Origin: an uncultured Oscillospiraceae bacterium
Lineage (GTDB): Bacteria; Bacillota; Clostridia; Oscillospirales; Oscillospiraceae
DNA: 64,000 nucleotides
Direction of reading: 5' to 3'
Assembly: GCA_934589705.1 (NCBI GenBank)
Contig: CAKTOH010000006.1
Coordinates: 55,645 to 119,644, forward strand
The translations under genes and the position numbers were made by a program. Below are positions 57,434-64,000 of the stretch, piece by piece. Numbering within the stretch: position 1 is the first letter of the stretch; every line of letters starts with the position of its first letter. The notes beneath the pieces were generated by a model. The model saw only the letters and a list, made by a program, of their open reading frames with translations. It was not told the origin of the DNA and ran no database searches.

Positions 57434-58579
57434 ATGGAAAAAAGACTCTTTACCTCGGAATGTGTAACCAACGGCCACCCGGACAAGGTTGCCGACTCCA
57501 TCTCCGATGCCATCCTGGATGCCTGTCTGGCGCAGGATCCCGGCTCCCGGGTGGCCTGCGAAACCATGGTCACCACGAACTTCTGCATTATCTGCGGCGA
57601 GATCACCACCAAGGCCAAGGTGGACTATGCCCAGGTGGCCCGGGATACCATCCGGAAAATCGGCTATGTCTATCCCGGGGACGGCTTTGACGCGGACAGC
57701 GTTCAGGTGGAGTGCCGGATTCACACCCAGTCCGCGGACATCGCCCTGGGTACCAATGACGAGGTGGGCGGCGCGGGAGATCAGGGCATGATGTTCGGCG
57801 GTGCCTGCACCCAGACTCCGGAGCTCATGCCCCTGCCCGCCGCCCTGAGCCGGGCGCTTTGCAGCCGACTGACCCAGTGCGTTCACGCCAACGACCTGCT
57901 TCGCCCCGACGGCAAGACCCAGGTCACCGTGGAATTTGACGAAACGGGGAACGTTGTGGGCATCGACACCGTGGTGGTGTCCGTGATGCACAGCGCGGAT
58001 TTTGAGATTTCCCAGCTGCGCCGGTACATCCGGGCGGAGGTCATCGCTCCGGTTCTCCGGGATTACGGCTTTGACATCGGGAATGTTCCCAATATCTTCA
58101 TCAATCCCACCGGTAATTTCGTCATCGGTGGTCCCAACGGAGACACCGGGCTTACCGGCCGGAAGATCATCGTGGATACCTACGGCGGCTATTTCTCCCA
58201 CGGCGGCGGAGCTTTCTCCGGCAAAGACCCCACGAAGGTTGACCGGAGCGGTGCTTACATGGCCCGGTATCTGGCGAAGAATCTGGTGGCAGCCGGTCTG
58301 GCGACACAGGTGCAGGTGCAGCTGGCCTATGCCATCGGCGTGGCGCATCCGGTGTCTGTGCGGGTGGATAGCTATGGCACAGGCCGGATTTCCGATGAGA
58401 AAATGACGGAGCTTCTCCGGGAAACCTGTGATCTGACCCCGGCCGGCATTATCCGCAAGCTGGATCTGCGCCGTCCCATTTACGCCTCTACCGCCGCCAT
58501 CGGCCATTTCGGCCTGGAAGGCCGCCCCTGGGAGCAGACCGACCTGGCTCCCAAGCTGAGAGAATTGGCAAATCTCTGA
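57434..58579 (+). CDS. metK: S-adenosylmethionine synthetase
   Basis: A 381-aa enzyme that makes S-adenosylmethionine from methionine and ATP. Motifs: SECVTNGHPDKVADSISDAI at the N-terminus, GAGDQGMMFGGA and the P-loop-like GGGAFSGKDPTKVDRS. ATG 57434 follows AAAGGAAAATATT; an in-frame ATG at 57386 falls inside the riboswitch terminator and is not used. The SAM-I riboswitch upstream should shut it off when SAM is plentiful. Confidence 0.97.
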   Translation: MEKRLFTSECVTNGHPDKVADSISDAILDACLAQDPGSRVACETMVTTNFCIICGEITTKAKVDYAQVARDTIRKIGYVYPGDGFDADSVQVECRIHTQSADIALGTNDEVGGAGDQGMMFGGACTQTPELMPLPAALSRALCSRLTQCVHANDLLRPDGKTQVTVEFDETGNVVGIDTVVVSVMHSADFEISQLRRYIRAEVIAPVLRDYGFDIGNVPNIFINPTGNFVIGGPNGDTGLTGRKIIVDTYGGYFSHGGGAFSGKDPTKVDRSGAYMARYLAKNLVAAGLATQVQVQLAYAIGVAHPVSVRVDSYGTGRISDEKMTELLRETCDLTPAGIIRKLDLRRPIYASTAAIGHFGLEGRPWEQTDLAPKLRELANL

Positions 58580-58586
58580 TTTCGCA

Positions 58587-58628
58587 TGTCATTGCGAACC
58601 AGCGTCGCAACGCTGGTGTGGCAATCCG
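58587..58628. repeat. Dispersed palindromic repeat E
   Basis: Core ACCAGCGTCGCAACGCTGGT. Relative to the copy at 7621 both arms changed together (T-A to C-G), so pairing is kept. It lies 8 bp after metK. A stray tail, GGTTTGCAATGACATT, is at 58670. Confidence 0.8.
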
Positions 58629-58690
58629 TATTCCCGAAAGAAGCGGACTGCCCCACTGTCAAGCGATGCCGGTTTGCAATGACATTTTTC

Positions 58691-58719
58691 TTGGCAAACG
58701 GGAAAAACTGTGCTATGAT
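58691..58719 (+). promoter_or_regulatory. Promoter of nadE
   Basis: TTGGCA (58691-58696), 17-bp spacer, TATGAT (58714-58719). Confidence 0.65.
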
Positions 58720-58743
58720 AGCCGAAAAAAGGGAGGGGTTCCC

Positions 58744-60690
58744 ATGCTGGATTATATTCGTATTGGCTGCGCCGTTCCGGCGGTGCGGGTGGGAGATACC
58801 AGGAAAAACGCGGAGGATATCTGCGCGTATCTCCAAAAAGCGGACGCTCAGAACGTGGATTTGCTGGTGTTTCCGGAAATGTCGCTGACGGGCTATACCT
58901 GTCAGGATTTGTTCTTTCAGGATACCCTGAACGAAGGGGTTTGGGCGGGCCTTCGGGAAATCCTGGAGACTTCCGCCGCCTGCCCCAGGGTGACTGCGGT
59001 GGTGGGGCTGCCGCTGCGGCTGGGCGCCCGGATGTTCAACTGCGCGGCGGTTGTGGCACGGGGCAGAATCCAGGGGATTGTCCCCAAAACCGCCATTCCT
59101 AATTATAATGAGTTCTACGAAAAGCGGTGGTTTGCCTCCGGCGATGCTCTGGATGTTGACAGCCTGGACGTGGGCACGCTGCTGGGGGGAGCACCGGAAT
59201 GCGTGCCCCTGGGACAGAACCTCCTGTTCCGGCTGGCGGACGGAGCCCTGGTGGGCGTGGAAATCTGCGAGGACTTGTGGACGCCGCTGCCACCATCTAC
59301 CATGCTGGCGCTGGCCGGGGCGGAGGTCATCGTGAACCTGTCCGCCTCCAATGAGACCATCGGCAAGCGTTCCTACCGCCGGGAGCTGGTGAAGCACCAG
59401 TCCGCGGCTCTGAACTGCGCCTATGCCTATTGCTCTGCCGGTTCCACCGAGTCTACTCAGGACTTGATTTTCTCCGGCCAGAGCCTGATCGGCGAAAACG
59501 GCACCCTGCTTGCCGAGACCCGGGAGGCTATCGCCTCGGACTATCTGCTCATTTCCGACTGCGACCTGGGTAAAATCCGTGCCGACCGGCGGAAAAACAA
59601 GAGCTTCGGCGATACCGCCCAGCGGTTCGGTGCCCAGGCGGAAATCCTGCCGGTTTCCGACGGCCATCTCCGGGGGGACGGCACGGCCTGCCGTCTGGAG
59701 AAGCTGCCCTTCGTGCCCGCCCAGCGGAAGCACCGGGTGGAGCGGTGCATGGAGATTTTCAACATGCAGGTGGCGGGTCTTCGCCAGCGGCTTCAGGCCA
59801 TCGGCAATCCCAACGCGGTCATCGGCATTTCCGGCGGCCTGGATTCCACCCTGGCGCTGCTGGTTGCGGTGGAGGCCATGCGCCAGCTGGGGCGGCCTGC
59901 CTCGGACGTGTACGGCGTGACCATGCCCTGCTTCGGCACCTCCGACCGCACCTACCGCAATTCCTGGGAGCTGATGCGCACTCTGGGCATTTCCTGCAAG
60001 GAAATCAACATCCGCAATGCGGTGAATGTGCATTTCAAAGACATCGGTCACGATTCGTCCGTCCACGACGGAACCTACGAAAATTCCCAGGCCCGGGAGC
60101 GCACCCAGATTCTCATGGACTACGCCAGCGTGGTCAAGGGCATCGTGGTGGGCACCGGCGACCTGTCCGAGCTGGCTCTGGGCTGGTGCACCTACAACGG
60201 CGATCACATGAGCATGTATGGGGTCAACGCCTCCATCCCTAAGACCCTGATCCGCTGGATGATCGACGCCATTTCGGAGATGCCCGCCTTTACCGCCGCC
60301 CGGCCGGTGCTCCAGGATATTCTGGACACCCCCATCAGCCCGGAGCTGCTGCCTCCGGACGCGGAAGGGAAGATCGCCCAGCATACCGAAGACCTGGTTG
60401 GCCCCTATGCCCTCCATGATTTCTTCCTGTACTACACCCTTCGCTACGGCTTCACACCCCGCAAGATTTACGCGCTGGCCTGCCGGGCCTTCAGCGGAGA
60501 TTTTGAGGAAGCGGTCATCAAAAAGTGGCTGAAGACCTTCTATCGCCGGTTCTTCACCCAGCAGTTCAAGCGCAGCTGCCTGCCGGACGGGGTCAAGGTC
60601 GGCTCCGTGACCCTCAGCCCCCGGGGCGACTGGCGGATGCCCAGCGACGCCAGCGTCCGTATCTGGCTGGACGAGGCGGAAAGTTTATAA
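58744..60690 (+). CDS. nadE: Glutamine-dependent NAD+ synthetase
   Basis: A 648-aa two-domain enzyme that amidates nicotinate adenine dinucleotide to NAD+. Residues 1-300 are a nitrilase-type glutaminase with the Glu in VFPEMSLTGY, Lys in PKTAIPNYNEFYEKRWF and Cys in VGVEICEDLW. From about 330 the synthetase has the pyrophosphate loop GISGGLDSTLALL and the later GTGDLSELALGW. GGGAGGGG before ATG 58744. Monocistronic, with a MITE-like element and a terminator after it. Confidence 0.96.
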   Translation: MLDYIRIGCAVPAVRVGDTRKNAEDICAYLQKADAQNVDLLVFPEMSLTGYTCQDLFFQDTLNEGVWAGLREILETSAACPRVTAVVGLPLRLGARMFNCAAVVARGRIQGIVPKTAIPNYNEFYEKRWFASGDALDVDSLDVGTLLGGAPECVPLGQNLLFRLADGALVGVEICEDLWTPLPPSTMLALAGAEVIVNLSASNETIGKRSYRRELVKHQSAALNCAYAYCSAGSTESTQDLIFSGQSLIGENGTLLAETREAIASDYLLISDCDLGKIRADRRKNKSFGDTAQRFGAQAEILPVSDGHLRGDGTACRLEKLPFVPAQRKHRVERCMEIFNMQVAGLRQRLQAIGNPNAVIGISGGLDSTLALLVAVEAMRQLGRPASDVYGVTMPCFGTSDRTYRNSWELMRTLGISCKEINIRNAVNVHFKDIGHDSSVHDGTYENSQARERTQILMDYASVVKGIVVGTGDLSELALGWCTYNGDHMSMYGVNASIPKTLIRWMIDAISEMPAFTAARPVLQDILDTPISPELLPPDAEGKIAQHTEDLVGPYALHDFFLYYTLRYGFTPRKIYALACRAFSGDFEEAVIKKWLKTFYRRFFTQQFKRSCLPDGVKVGSVTLSPRGDWRMPSDASVRIWLDEAESL

Positions 60691-60767
60691 AACGCCGAAT
60701 CAAGACGTAACAACGGCAAAATCATCAATCAAATTTGGAGGGAGACGATTGGCTGCCCCTATATCTT

Positions 60768-60931
60768 GGGAAGCTCTGAATAAATCGGCAAGAGCTGGTA
60801 GCGAGAGATTTTGTTCTCAGGCAAGGTTTGGAAAATGGAGGAATACTGTATGTATTTCCCATTTTTTCAAACCGCAGACTGGGGGCAAAAGATCCGCTAT
60901 CCAGCCGCAGACGATTTATTCAGAGCTTCCC
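60768..60931. mobile_element. MITE-like element A, copy 3 (best preserved)
   Basis: 164 bp with perfect 20-bp terminal inverted repeats GGGAAGCTCTGAATAAATCG and flanking TT on both sides. Internal parts also pair imperfectly (AAGGTTTGGAAAATGG against CCATTTTTTCAAACC), so the whole element could fold into one long hairpin. It separates nadE from its terminator. The 308-bp gene-free stretch 60691-60998 holds only these. Confidence 0.85.
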
Positions 60932-60959
60932 TTGCGGATGAAGAATTGCAAATGATTTT

Positions 60960-60996
60960 GGGACTGCTGCAAATTTTGTGGCAGTCCCGTTTTCTT
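60960..60996 (+). terminator. Terminator downstream of nadE
   Basis: GGGACTGC / GCAGTCCC with a 13-base loop, then gttttctta. The hairpin resembles the one at 12613, which also follows an element A copy. Confidence 0.65.
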
Positions 60997-60998
60997 AT

Positions 60999-61559
60999 CT
61001 ACAGCAGCAGCGGCTGAATTTGTTTCCCTTCCATGGCCGCTTCCATGGCTGGCGGGATTTTGCTGAAATCGGCCACCAGGGACGTGGGCTTTTTGACGGC
61101 GTCATCCTGCCCGAAGGGCACGAAATAGTAGTGCTTCCGGGCCAGCAGCCGCCCGATGTTCTCCCCGGCACCGGCCAGTCCGTCATTGGTGGAAACGGCC
61201 ACCAGCACCGGCCGCCCGTTGCGCAGATGGCTTTTCGCCGCCATGGTCACCGGCCCGTCGGCAATGGAGTGAGCGAGCTTCGCCAGGGTATTGCCGGTGC
61301 AGGGGGCAATGACCAGAATGTCCAGCAGTCCCTTGGGGCCGATGGGCTCCACCTGGGAAATCAGGTGCAGGGGAGGGCAGCCGCAGATTTCCTCCAGTCG
61401 TGTCTTCCAGTGCTCGGCAGTGCCGAACCGGCTGTCGGTTGCGTAAGCGGCCTCGGAGAGAATGGGGATGACTTTGTTTTCTTTGCTCAGAGTCTCAATG
61501 ACGGGAAACACCCGGTCATAGGTGCAATAGGAGCCGCACAGGGCGAAGCCGATGGTCAT
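60999..61559 (-). CDS. spoVFB: Dipicolinate synthase subunit B
   Basis: A 186-aa flavoprotein-like subunit of dipicolinic acid synthase, made in the mother cell during sporulation. It begins TIGFALCGSYCTYDRV and has VIAPCTGNTLAKLAHSIADGPVTMAAKSHLR and NGRPVLVAVSTNDGL, typical of the DpaB flavoprotein family. The start codon overlaps the spoVFA stop by four bases. Its presence argues that the organism forms heat-resistant endospores. Confidence 0.95.
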   Translation of the reverse strand: MTIGFALCGSYCTYDRVFPVIETLSKENKVIPILSEAAYATDSRFGTAEHWKTRLEEICGCPPLHLISQVEPIGPKGLLDILVIAPCTGNTLAKLAHSIADGPVTMAAKSHLRNGRPVLVAVSTNDGLAGAGENIGRLLARKHYYFVPFGQDDAVKKPTSLVADFSKIPPAMEAAMEGKQIQPLLL

Positions 61560-62314
61560 ACAGCCGCCTCCTTCAGCGTTTTCAGAATGGTTTCGGCAAT
61601 CAGACGGCCGGAGGACTCCGGGACATACCGACCGGGCAGTCCCCGGGCGTAGATGATGCCGGTTCCCTGAAGTCCGGGGCTGGATGCCAGATCCAGCTTC
61701 ACGCATTTGGGGTATCTGTCCAGAATGGTTCCGCCCAGAACCGGCTGGGGCACGGTGTTGATCAGCAGTCGGATGCCTGGGAGAATTCCGTGAATTTCCG
61801 AGAAATCCACAGCGGTCAGTCCCAGCGCTTCCAGCATGGCTCGATCTTTGGGATTTCTGGCGGCGACGGTTGGGGGACAGCCCAGGCACTTCAGCTGTTC
61901 TGCCAGGCATTTTCCGATTCGACCCCAGCCGAGAATCAGCGCGGGCGTATCCCGGAAGGTAGTCTCCAAAGCGGAGGCGGCAATTGTCAGGGCGCAGTGG
62001 GCGGTGACGGCGGCATTTTTGGCTAGGTATTTTTCGTCTTCCAGAAGGTCAATGACCGGGTGCCCCTGTAAGTCCGGATGGCTCAGCTTCCCGCCGATCA
62101 CCGTGACCCTGGGGGGCAGCCGTTCCAGAACCTCCCGGATGGTTCCGCCGCCCCGCAGAGCGCCGTCGGAGGCGAAGCTGGGCACATCCAGCAGCAGGTG
62201 AGTGACCTCTGGCGTGGGGTGATCCACCAGCGGAATTCCTTGGTCGGAAAGAACCGCTGCCGCCTGGGCGCAGGCGGCGGTGGTGCCTTTGTGATAGATG
62301 AGAAGGGAAGTCAC
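61556..62314 (-). CDS. spoVFA: Dipicolinate synthase subunit A
   Basis: A 252-aa NAD(P)-binding subunit of dipicolinate synthase. The Rossmann motif is LILGWGRIGKCLAEQLKCLG near residue 140, with ARNPKDRAMLEALG after it and NTVPQPVLGG typical of the family. It is slightly shorter than the B. subtilis protein (about 297 aa), mostly in the N-terminal part. AGGAGG is one base from ATG 62320 but seven from GTG 62314, so the GTG is preferred. No sigma-A promoter is obvious; sigma-K control would be expected. Confidence 0.92.
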   Translation of the reverse strand: MTSLLIYHKGTTAACAQAAAVLSDQGIPLVDHPTPEVTHLLLDVPSFASDGALRGGGTIREVLERLPPRVTVIGGKLSHPDLQGHPVIDLLEDEKYLAKNAAVTAHCALTIAASALETTFRDTPALILGWGRIGKCLAEQLKCLGCPPTVAARNPKDRAMLEALGLTAVDFSEIHGILPGIRLLINTVPQPVLGGTILDRYPKCVKLDLASSPGLQGTGIIYARGLPGRYVPESSGRLIAETILKTLKEAAV

Positions 62315-62364
62315 AGGCATTCCTCCTTTCCTAATAGAATATGAAACTGGTTTTCTGGTTGTGC

Positions 62365-62392
62365 TTGATTTTTTGACAACAGTCTGTATAAT
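62365..62392 (+). promoter_or_regulatory. Predicted promoter of the DUF4364 gene
   Basis: TTGATT (62365-62370), 16-bp spacer, TATAAT (62387-62392). A TTGACA at 62373 is too close to this -10 to be its partner. Confidence 0.5.
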
Positions 62393-62413
62393 GAAAGACA
62401 AGAGGTGATCAGA

Positions 62414-62956
62414 ATGCAGAGACTTGGCTTTATTCACGATATGATGGACGTAAAGGTGCTGATCCTGTTCGTCATGGCCAGGGTGGGCTACCCGGTGAAC
62501 ACGCAGCAGATCTATGAGCTGTGCTTTCAGGATGACTGCCTGAGCTATTTCGATGTGTGTACCGCCATTCCGGAGATGGTTGCCTCCAACCATTTGCGGC
62601 AGACGGAGCAGGAGTGCTACGAAATTACGGACAAGGGCAAGGAAACCGCCGAGCTTGTGGAGGATTCCATCGCCTTTACCGTCCGCCAGCGGGCGGAGAA
62701 TGCTGTTGACCGGTTCAACCGTCAGGTGCGCCGGAGCAGCTTCGTGAAGACCAAGATCACCCAGCGGGCCGACGGGGAATTCTCCGTGGTTATGACGCTG
62801 GACGACGAGACCGGGAATCTGATGACATTGGAACTGGCCGCGCCCAATCAGCGGCAGGCCGTCCGGCTCAGCCGTCTCATGGAAAAGAAGGCGGAAATGG
62901 TCTATAATCTGACCATGACCGAGCTTCTGGACGACGAGGAGGAAGCGGACGAATAG
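62414..62956 (+). CDS. DUF4364 family protein, winged-helix-like
   Basis: A 180-aa protein of the clostridial DUF4364 family. The N-terminal 85 residues look like a winged helix (DVKVLILFVMARVGYPVNTQ, DVCTAIPEMVASNHLRQ, ECYEITDKGKETAELV). The C-terminal part is beta-rich with an acidic tail (DDEEEADE). A role in transcription control is inferred from the fold only. GAGGTG seven bases upstream favours ATG 62414 over the in-frame GTG at 62405. Confidence 0.8.
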   Translation: MQRLGFIHDMMDVKVLILFVMARVGYPVNTQQIYELCFQDDCLSYFDVCTAIPEMVASNHLRQTEQECYEITDKGKETAELVEDSIAFTVRQRAENAVDRFNRQVRRSSFVKTKITQRADGEFSVVMTLDDETGNLMTLELAAPNQRQAVRLSRLMEKKAEMVYNLTMTELLDDEEEADE

Positions 62957-62975
62957 AATTTTATACCGACAGACC

Positions 62976-63004
62976 TTGTCGATTCCGGGAAGCGGTGGTA
63001 TAGT
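62976..63004 (+). promoter_or_regulatory. Predicted promoter of the HPF gene
   Basis: TTGTCG (62976-62981), 17-bp spacer, TATAGT (62999-63004). Confidence 0.55.
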
Positions 63005-63048
63005 GAAAGTACACCGGAAAACCGGTGAAACGAAAGGAGCTGCCGCAT

Positions 63049-63591
63049 ATGAAATTCCAGTATCGAGAAAAGAAAGTCAAACTTCCGGGCAATGTCCATG
63101 CCTATGCCGAGAAGAAGGTTATGAAGCTGGAGCGCTTTTTTGACGAGGATGCGGAGGCACTGATCGTCTTTTCTGTAGAAAAGAACCGGAACAATGTGGA
63201 GCTGACCGTCCATGGGGCGGGCACCTGGTTCCGGGCAAGCGAGAGCACTTCGGATATGTTCGCCTCCATTGACGCGGCCGTTGCCACCATTGAAGGTCAG
63301 ATTCGCAAGAATAAGACCCGGCTGGCCCGCCGTCTGAAGCAGGATGCCTTCGTCCGCAGCGTCCAGGAGGAGGAAACCTCCTTTGCTCCGGAGCCTGTGG
63401 AGGATGACCTGAGCATTACCCGGCATAAGGCCTTCTATTTCAAGCCCATGACCCGGGAGGAAGCGGTCATGCAGATGAATCTGCTGGAGCACAGCTTCTT
63501 CGCCTTCCGGGATGAGGACAACGGCGGTTCCTTCGCGGTTGTCTATAAGCGCAACGACGGCGGCTACGGTCTGCTGGATGACGCAGAGTAA
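63049..63591 (+). CDS. hpf: Ribosome hibernation promoting factor, long form
   Basis: A 180-aa long-form HPF that pairs 70S ribosomes into inactive 100S dimers at rest. The N-terminal S30AE domain (residues 1-100) has ALIVFSVEKNRNNVELTV and ASIDAAVATIEGQIRKNK; a linker follows; the C-terminal dimerisation domain (about 125-180) has KPMTREEAVMQMNLLEHSFF and a GLLDD end. AAGGAG ten bases before ATG 63049. It lies just upstream of an rRNA operon. Confidence 0.94.
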   Translation: MKFQYREKKVKLPGNVHAYAEKKVMKLERFFDEDAEALIVFSVEKNRNNVELTVHGAGTWFRASESTSDMFASIDAAVATIEGQIRKNKTRLARRLKQDAFVRSVQEEETSFAPEPVEDDLSITRHKAFYFKPMTREEAVMQMNLLEHSFFAFRDEDNGGSFAVVYKRNDGGYGLLDDAE

Positions 63592-63602
63592 AATATGTTT
63601 TC

Positions 63603-63635
63603 AAAGGAGCCTCGTGAGGGGCTCCTTTTCTTTTT
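63603..63635 (+). terminator. Terminator of hpf
   Basis: AAAGGAGCC / GGCTCCTTT with inner CTC-GTGA pairing, then cttttcttttt. Confidence 0.85.
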
Positions 63636-63666
63636 GAAAAATTTGCCGAAAAATGGAAAAAAGCTC

Positions 63667-63695
63667 TTGACAAAAGGGAAGGGGCGTGCTAATAT
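63667..63695 (+). promoter_or_regulatory. rrn promoter P1
   Basis: TTGACA (63667-63672), 17-bp spacer, TAATAT (63690-63695), preceded by gaaaaaagctc. Confidence 0.8.
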
Positions 63696-63769
63696 ATGCA
63701 AGCTGTCCGCGAGAGCGGGTCGCAGGAGCTCAGAAAAGGAAGAATGTGTAAAGAATTTGAAAAAAGTTC

Positions 63770-63798
63770 TTGACAAACGGAAGGTTCTGTGCTAAGAT
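63770..63798 (+). promoter_or_regulatory. rrn promoter P2
   Basis: TTGACA (63770-63775), 17-bp spacer, TAAGAT (63793-63798), preceded by TTTGAAAAAAGTTC. Confidence 0.85.
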
Positions 63799-63870
63799 AA
63801 CCGAGTTGCTCACGAGAGCGGCAAGGCAAAAATCACTTCAAAAAGGTTCGAAAAAACTTGAAAAAAGTTC

Positions 63871-63899
63871 TTGACAAACCGAAAATGATGTGATAAAAT
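63871..63899 (+). promoter_or_regulatory. rrn promoter P3
   Basis: TTGACA (63871-63876), 17-bp spacer, TAAAAT (63894-63899), preceded by CTTGAAAAAAGTTC. Confidence 0.85.
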
Positions 63900-64000
63900 G
63901 CAAAAGCTTCCATCGAACGGGAGCACGTCTGTACCTTGTAAATTGAATAACGTAAAGACGATTTTTAACACCTTGGACAATTAATGGATTGTTTAAGCGT
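63900..64000 (+). other. Leader of an rRNA operon, running off the window
   Basis: After P3 comes an A/T-rich leader with CTTGTAAATTGAATAACG, of the kind found before 16S rRNA in clostridia. The conserved 16S 5' end (AGAGTTTGAT) is not reached by base 64000, so the rRNA gene itself is inferred from the tandem promoters and leader. No tRNA is seen here. Confidence 0.65.

Noticed and set aside
56834-58507. Frame extending the DUF1292 gene through the SAM riboswitch and opposite metK
   Set aside because: Only the last 95 codons have an RBS and a family match; the rest is antisense to metK.
3334-58628. Repeat E copies as a CRISPR or integron array
   Set aside because: Copies are scattered over 55 kb in single intergenic positions and both orientations, not arrayed.
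63640-63900. Regularly spaced similar segments that might suggest a CRISPR array
   Set aside because: Each unit is a promoter with consensus -35 and -10 boxes; no 25-40 bp identical repeats and no cas genes.

Overview
The window looks like a chromosomal segment of a spore-forming, anaerobic, fairly GC-rich gut Clostridium-class bacterium, most likely Oscillospiraceae/Ruminococcaceae. This is an inference from four things: AGGAGG-type ribosome binding sites and sigma-A promoters; dipicolinate synthase genes (spoVFA/spoVFB); a flavodiiron/rubredoxin oxygen-detoxifying protein and a 2-hydroxyacyl-CoA dehydratase activase; and intergenic spaces filled with short dispersed palindromic repeats. No transposase, prophage, CRISPR array or tRNA was seen. 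The window ends in the promoter/leader of an rRNA operon; the 16S gene itself lies outside.

Layout. 1-5 kb: aminotransferase, a small SpaA-like surface protein, an LCP cell-wall ligase and a zinc-ribbon membrane protein. 5-12.5 kb: alpha-glucan use (glycogen phosphorylase with a promoter-proximal palindromic operator, and a type I pullulanase fused to a NUDIX domain), with a cytidylate-kinase-like gene and a secreted L,D-transpeptidase-like protein. 12.8-21 kb: a flavodiiron-flavin reductase-rubredoxin fusion divergent from an RNHCP protein, then a membrane protein / PAP2 / 1418-aa dehydratase activase run. 21-25.7 kb: a cobalamin riboswitch controlling a nucleotide-loop (lower ligand) operon: TIM-barrel protein, cobT, cobU, cobS, a short second cobU-like gene, cobC-like phosphatase. 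25.8-37 kb: GtrII-like membrane protein, GH13 alpha-glucosidase, LysR regulator, cytidylate-kinase-like plus MATE pair, an AGCS alanine symporter behind a leader terminator, a DMT transporter, AbrB plus methionine-gamma-lyase-like pair.

37.5-51.3 kb carries a VanW protein and most of nucleotide excision repair (mfd, uvrA, uvrB) with pth, radC and a sensor-kinase-like protein that lacks the phospho-acceptor histidine. 51.6-60.7 kb is rich in sulfur/methyl-cycle genes: luxS-mtnN, serine acetyltransferase and a SAM-I riboswitch-metK unit, then glutamine-dependent NAD synthetase. 61-64 kb has spoVFAB, a DUF4364 regulator, long-form HPF and three tandem rrn promoters.

The most unusual content is not one gene system but (i) a three-copy, ~164-bp MITE-like element with 20-bp terminal inverted repeats and matching 2-bp flanking duplications, (ii) a dispersed CATTGCGAACCAG palindrome with compensatory base changes between copies, and (iii) several fusions or degenerate enzymes (pullulanase-NUDIX, histidine-less kinase, deacetylase-like protein lacking its catalytic motif, two complementary cobU-like genes). 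I found no clear evidence for a wholly new defence or mobile system.
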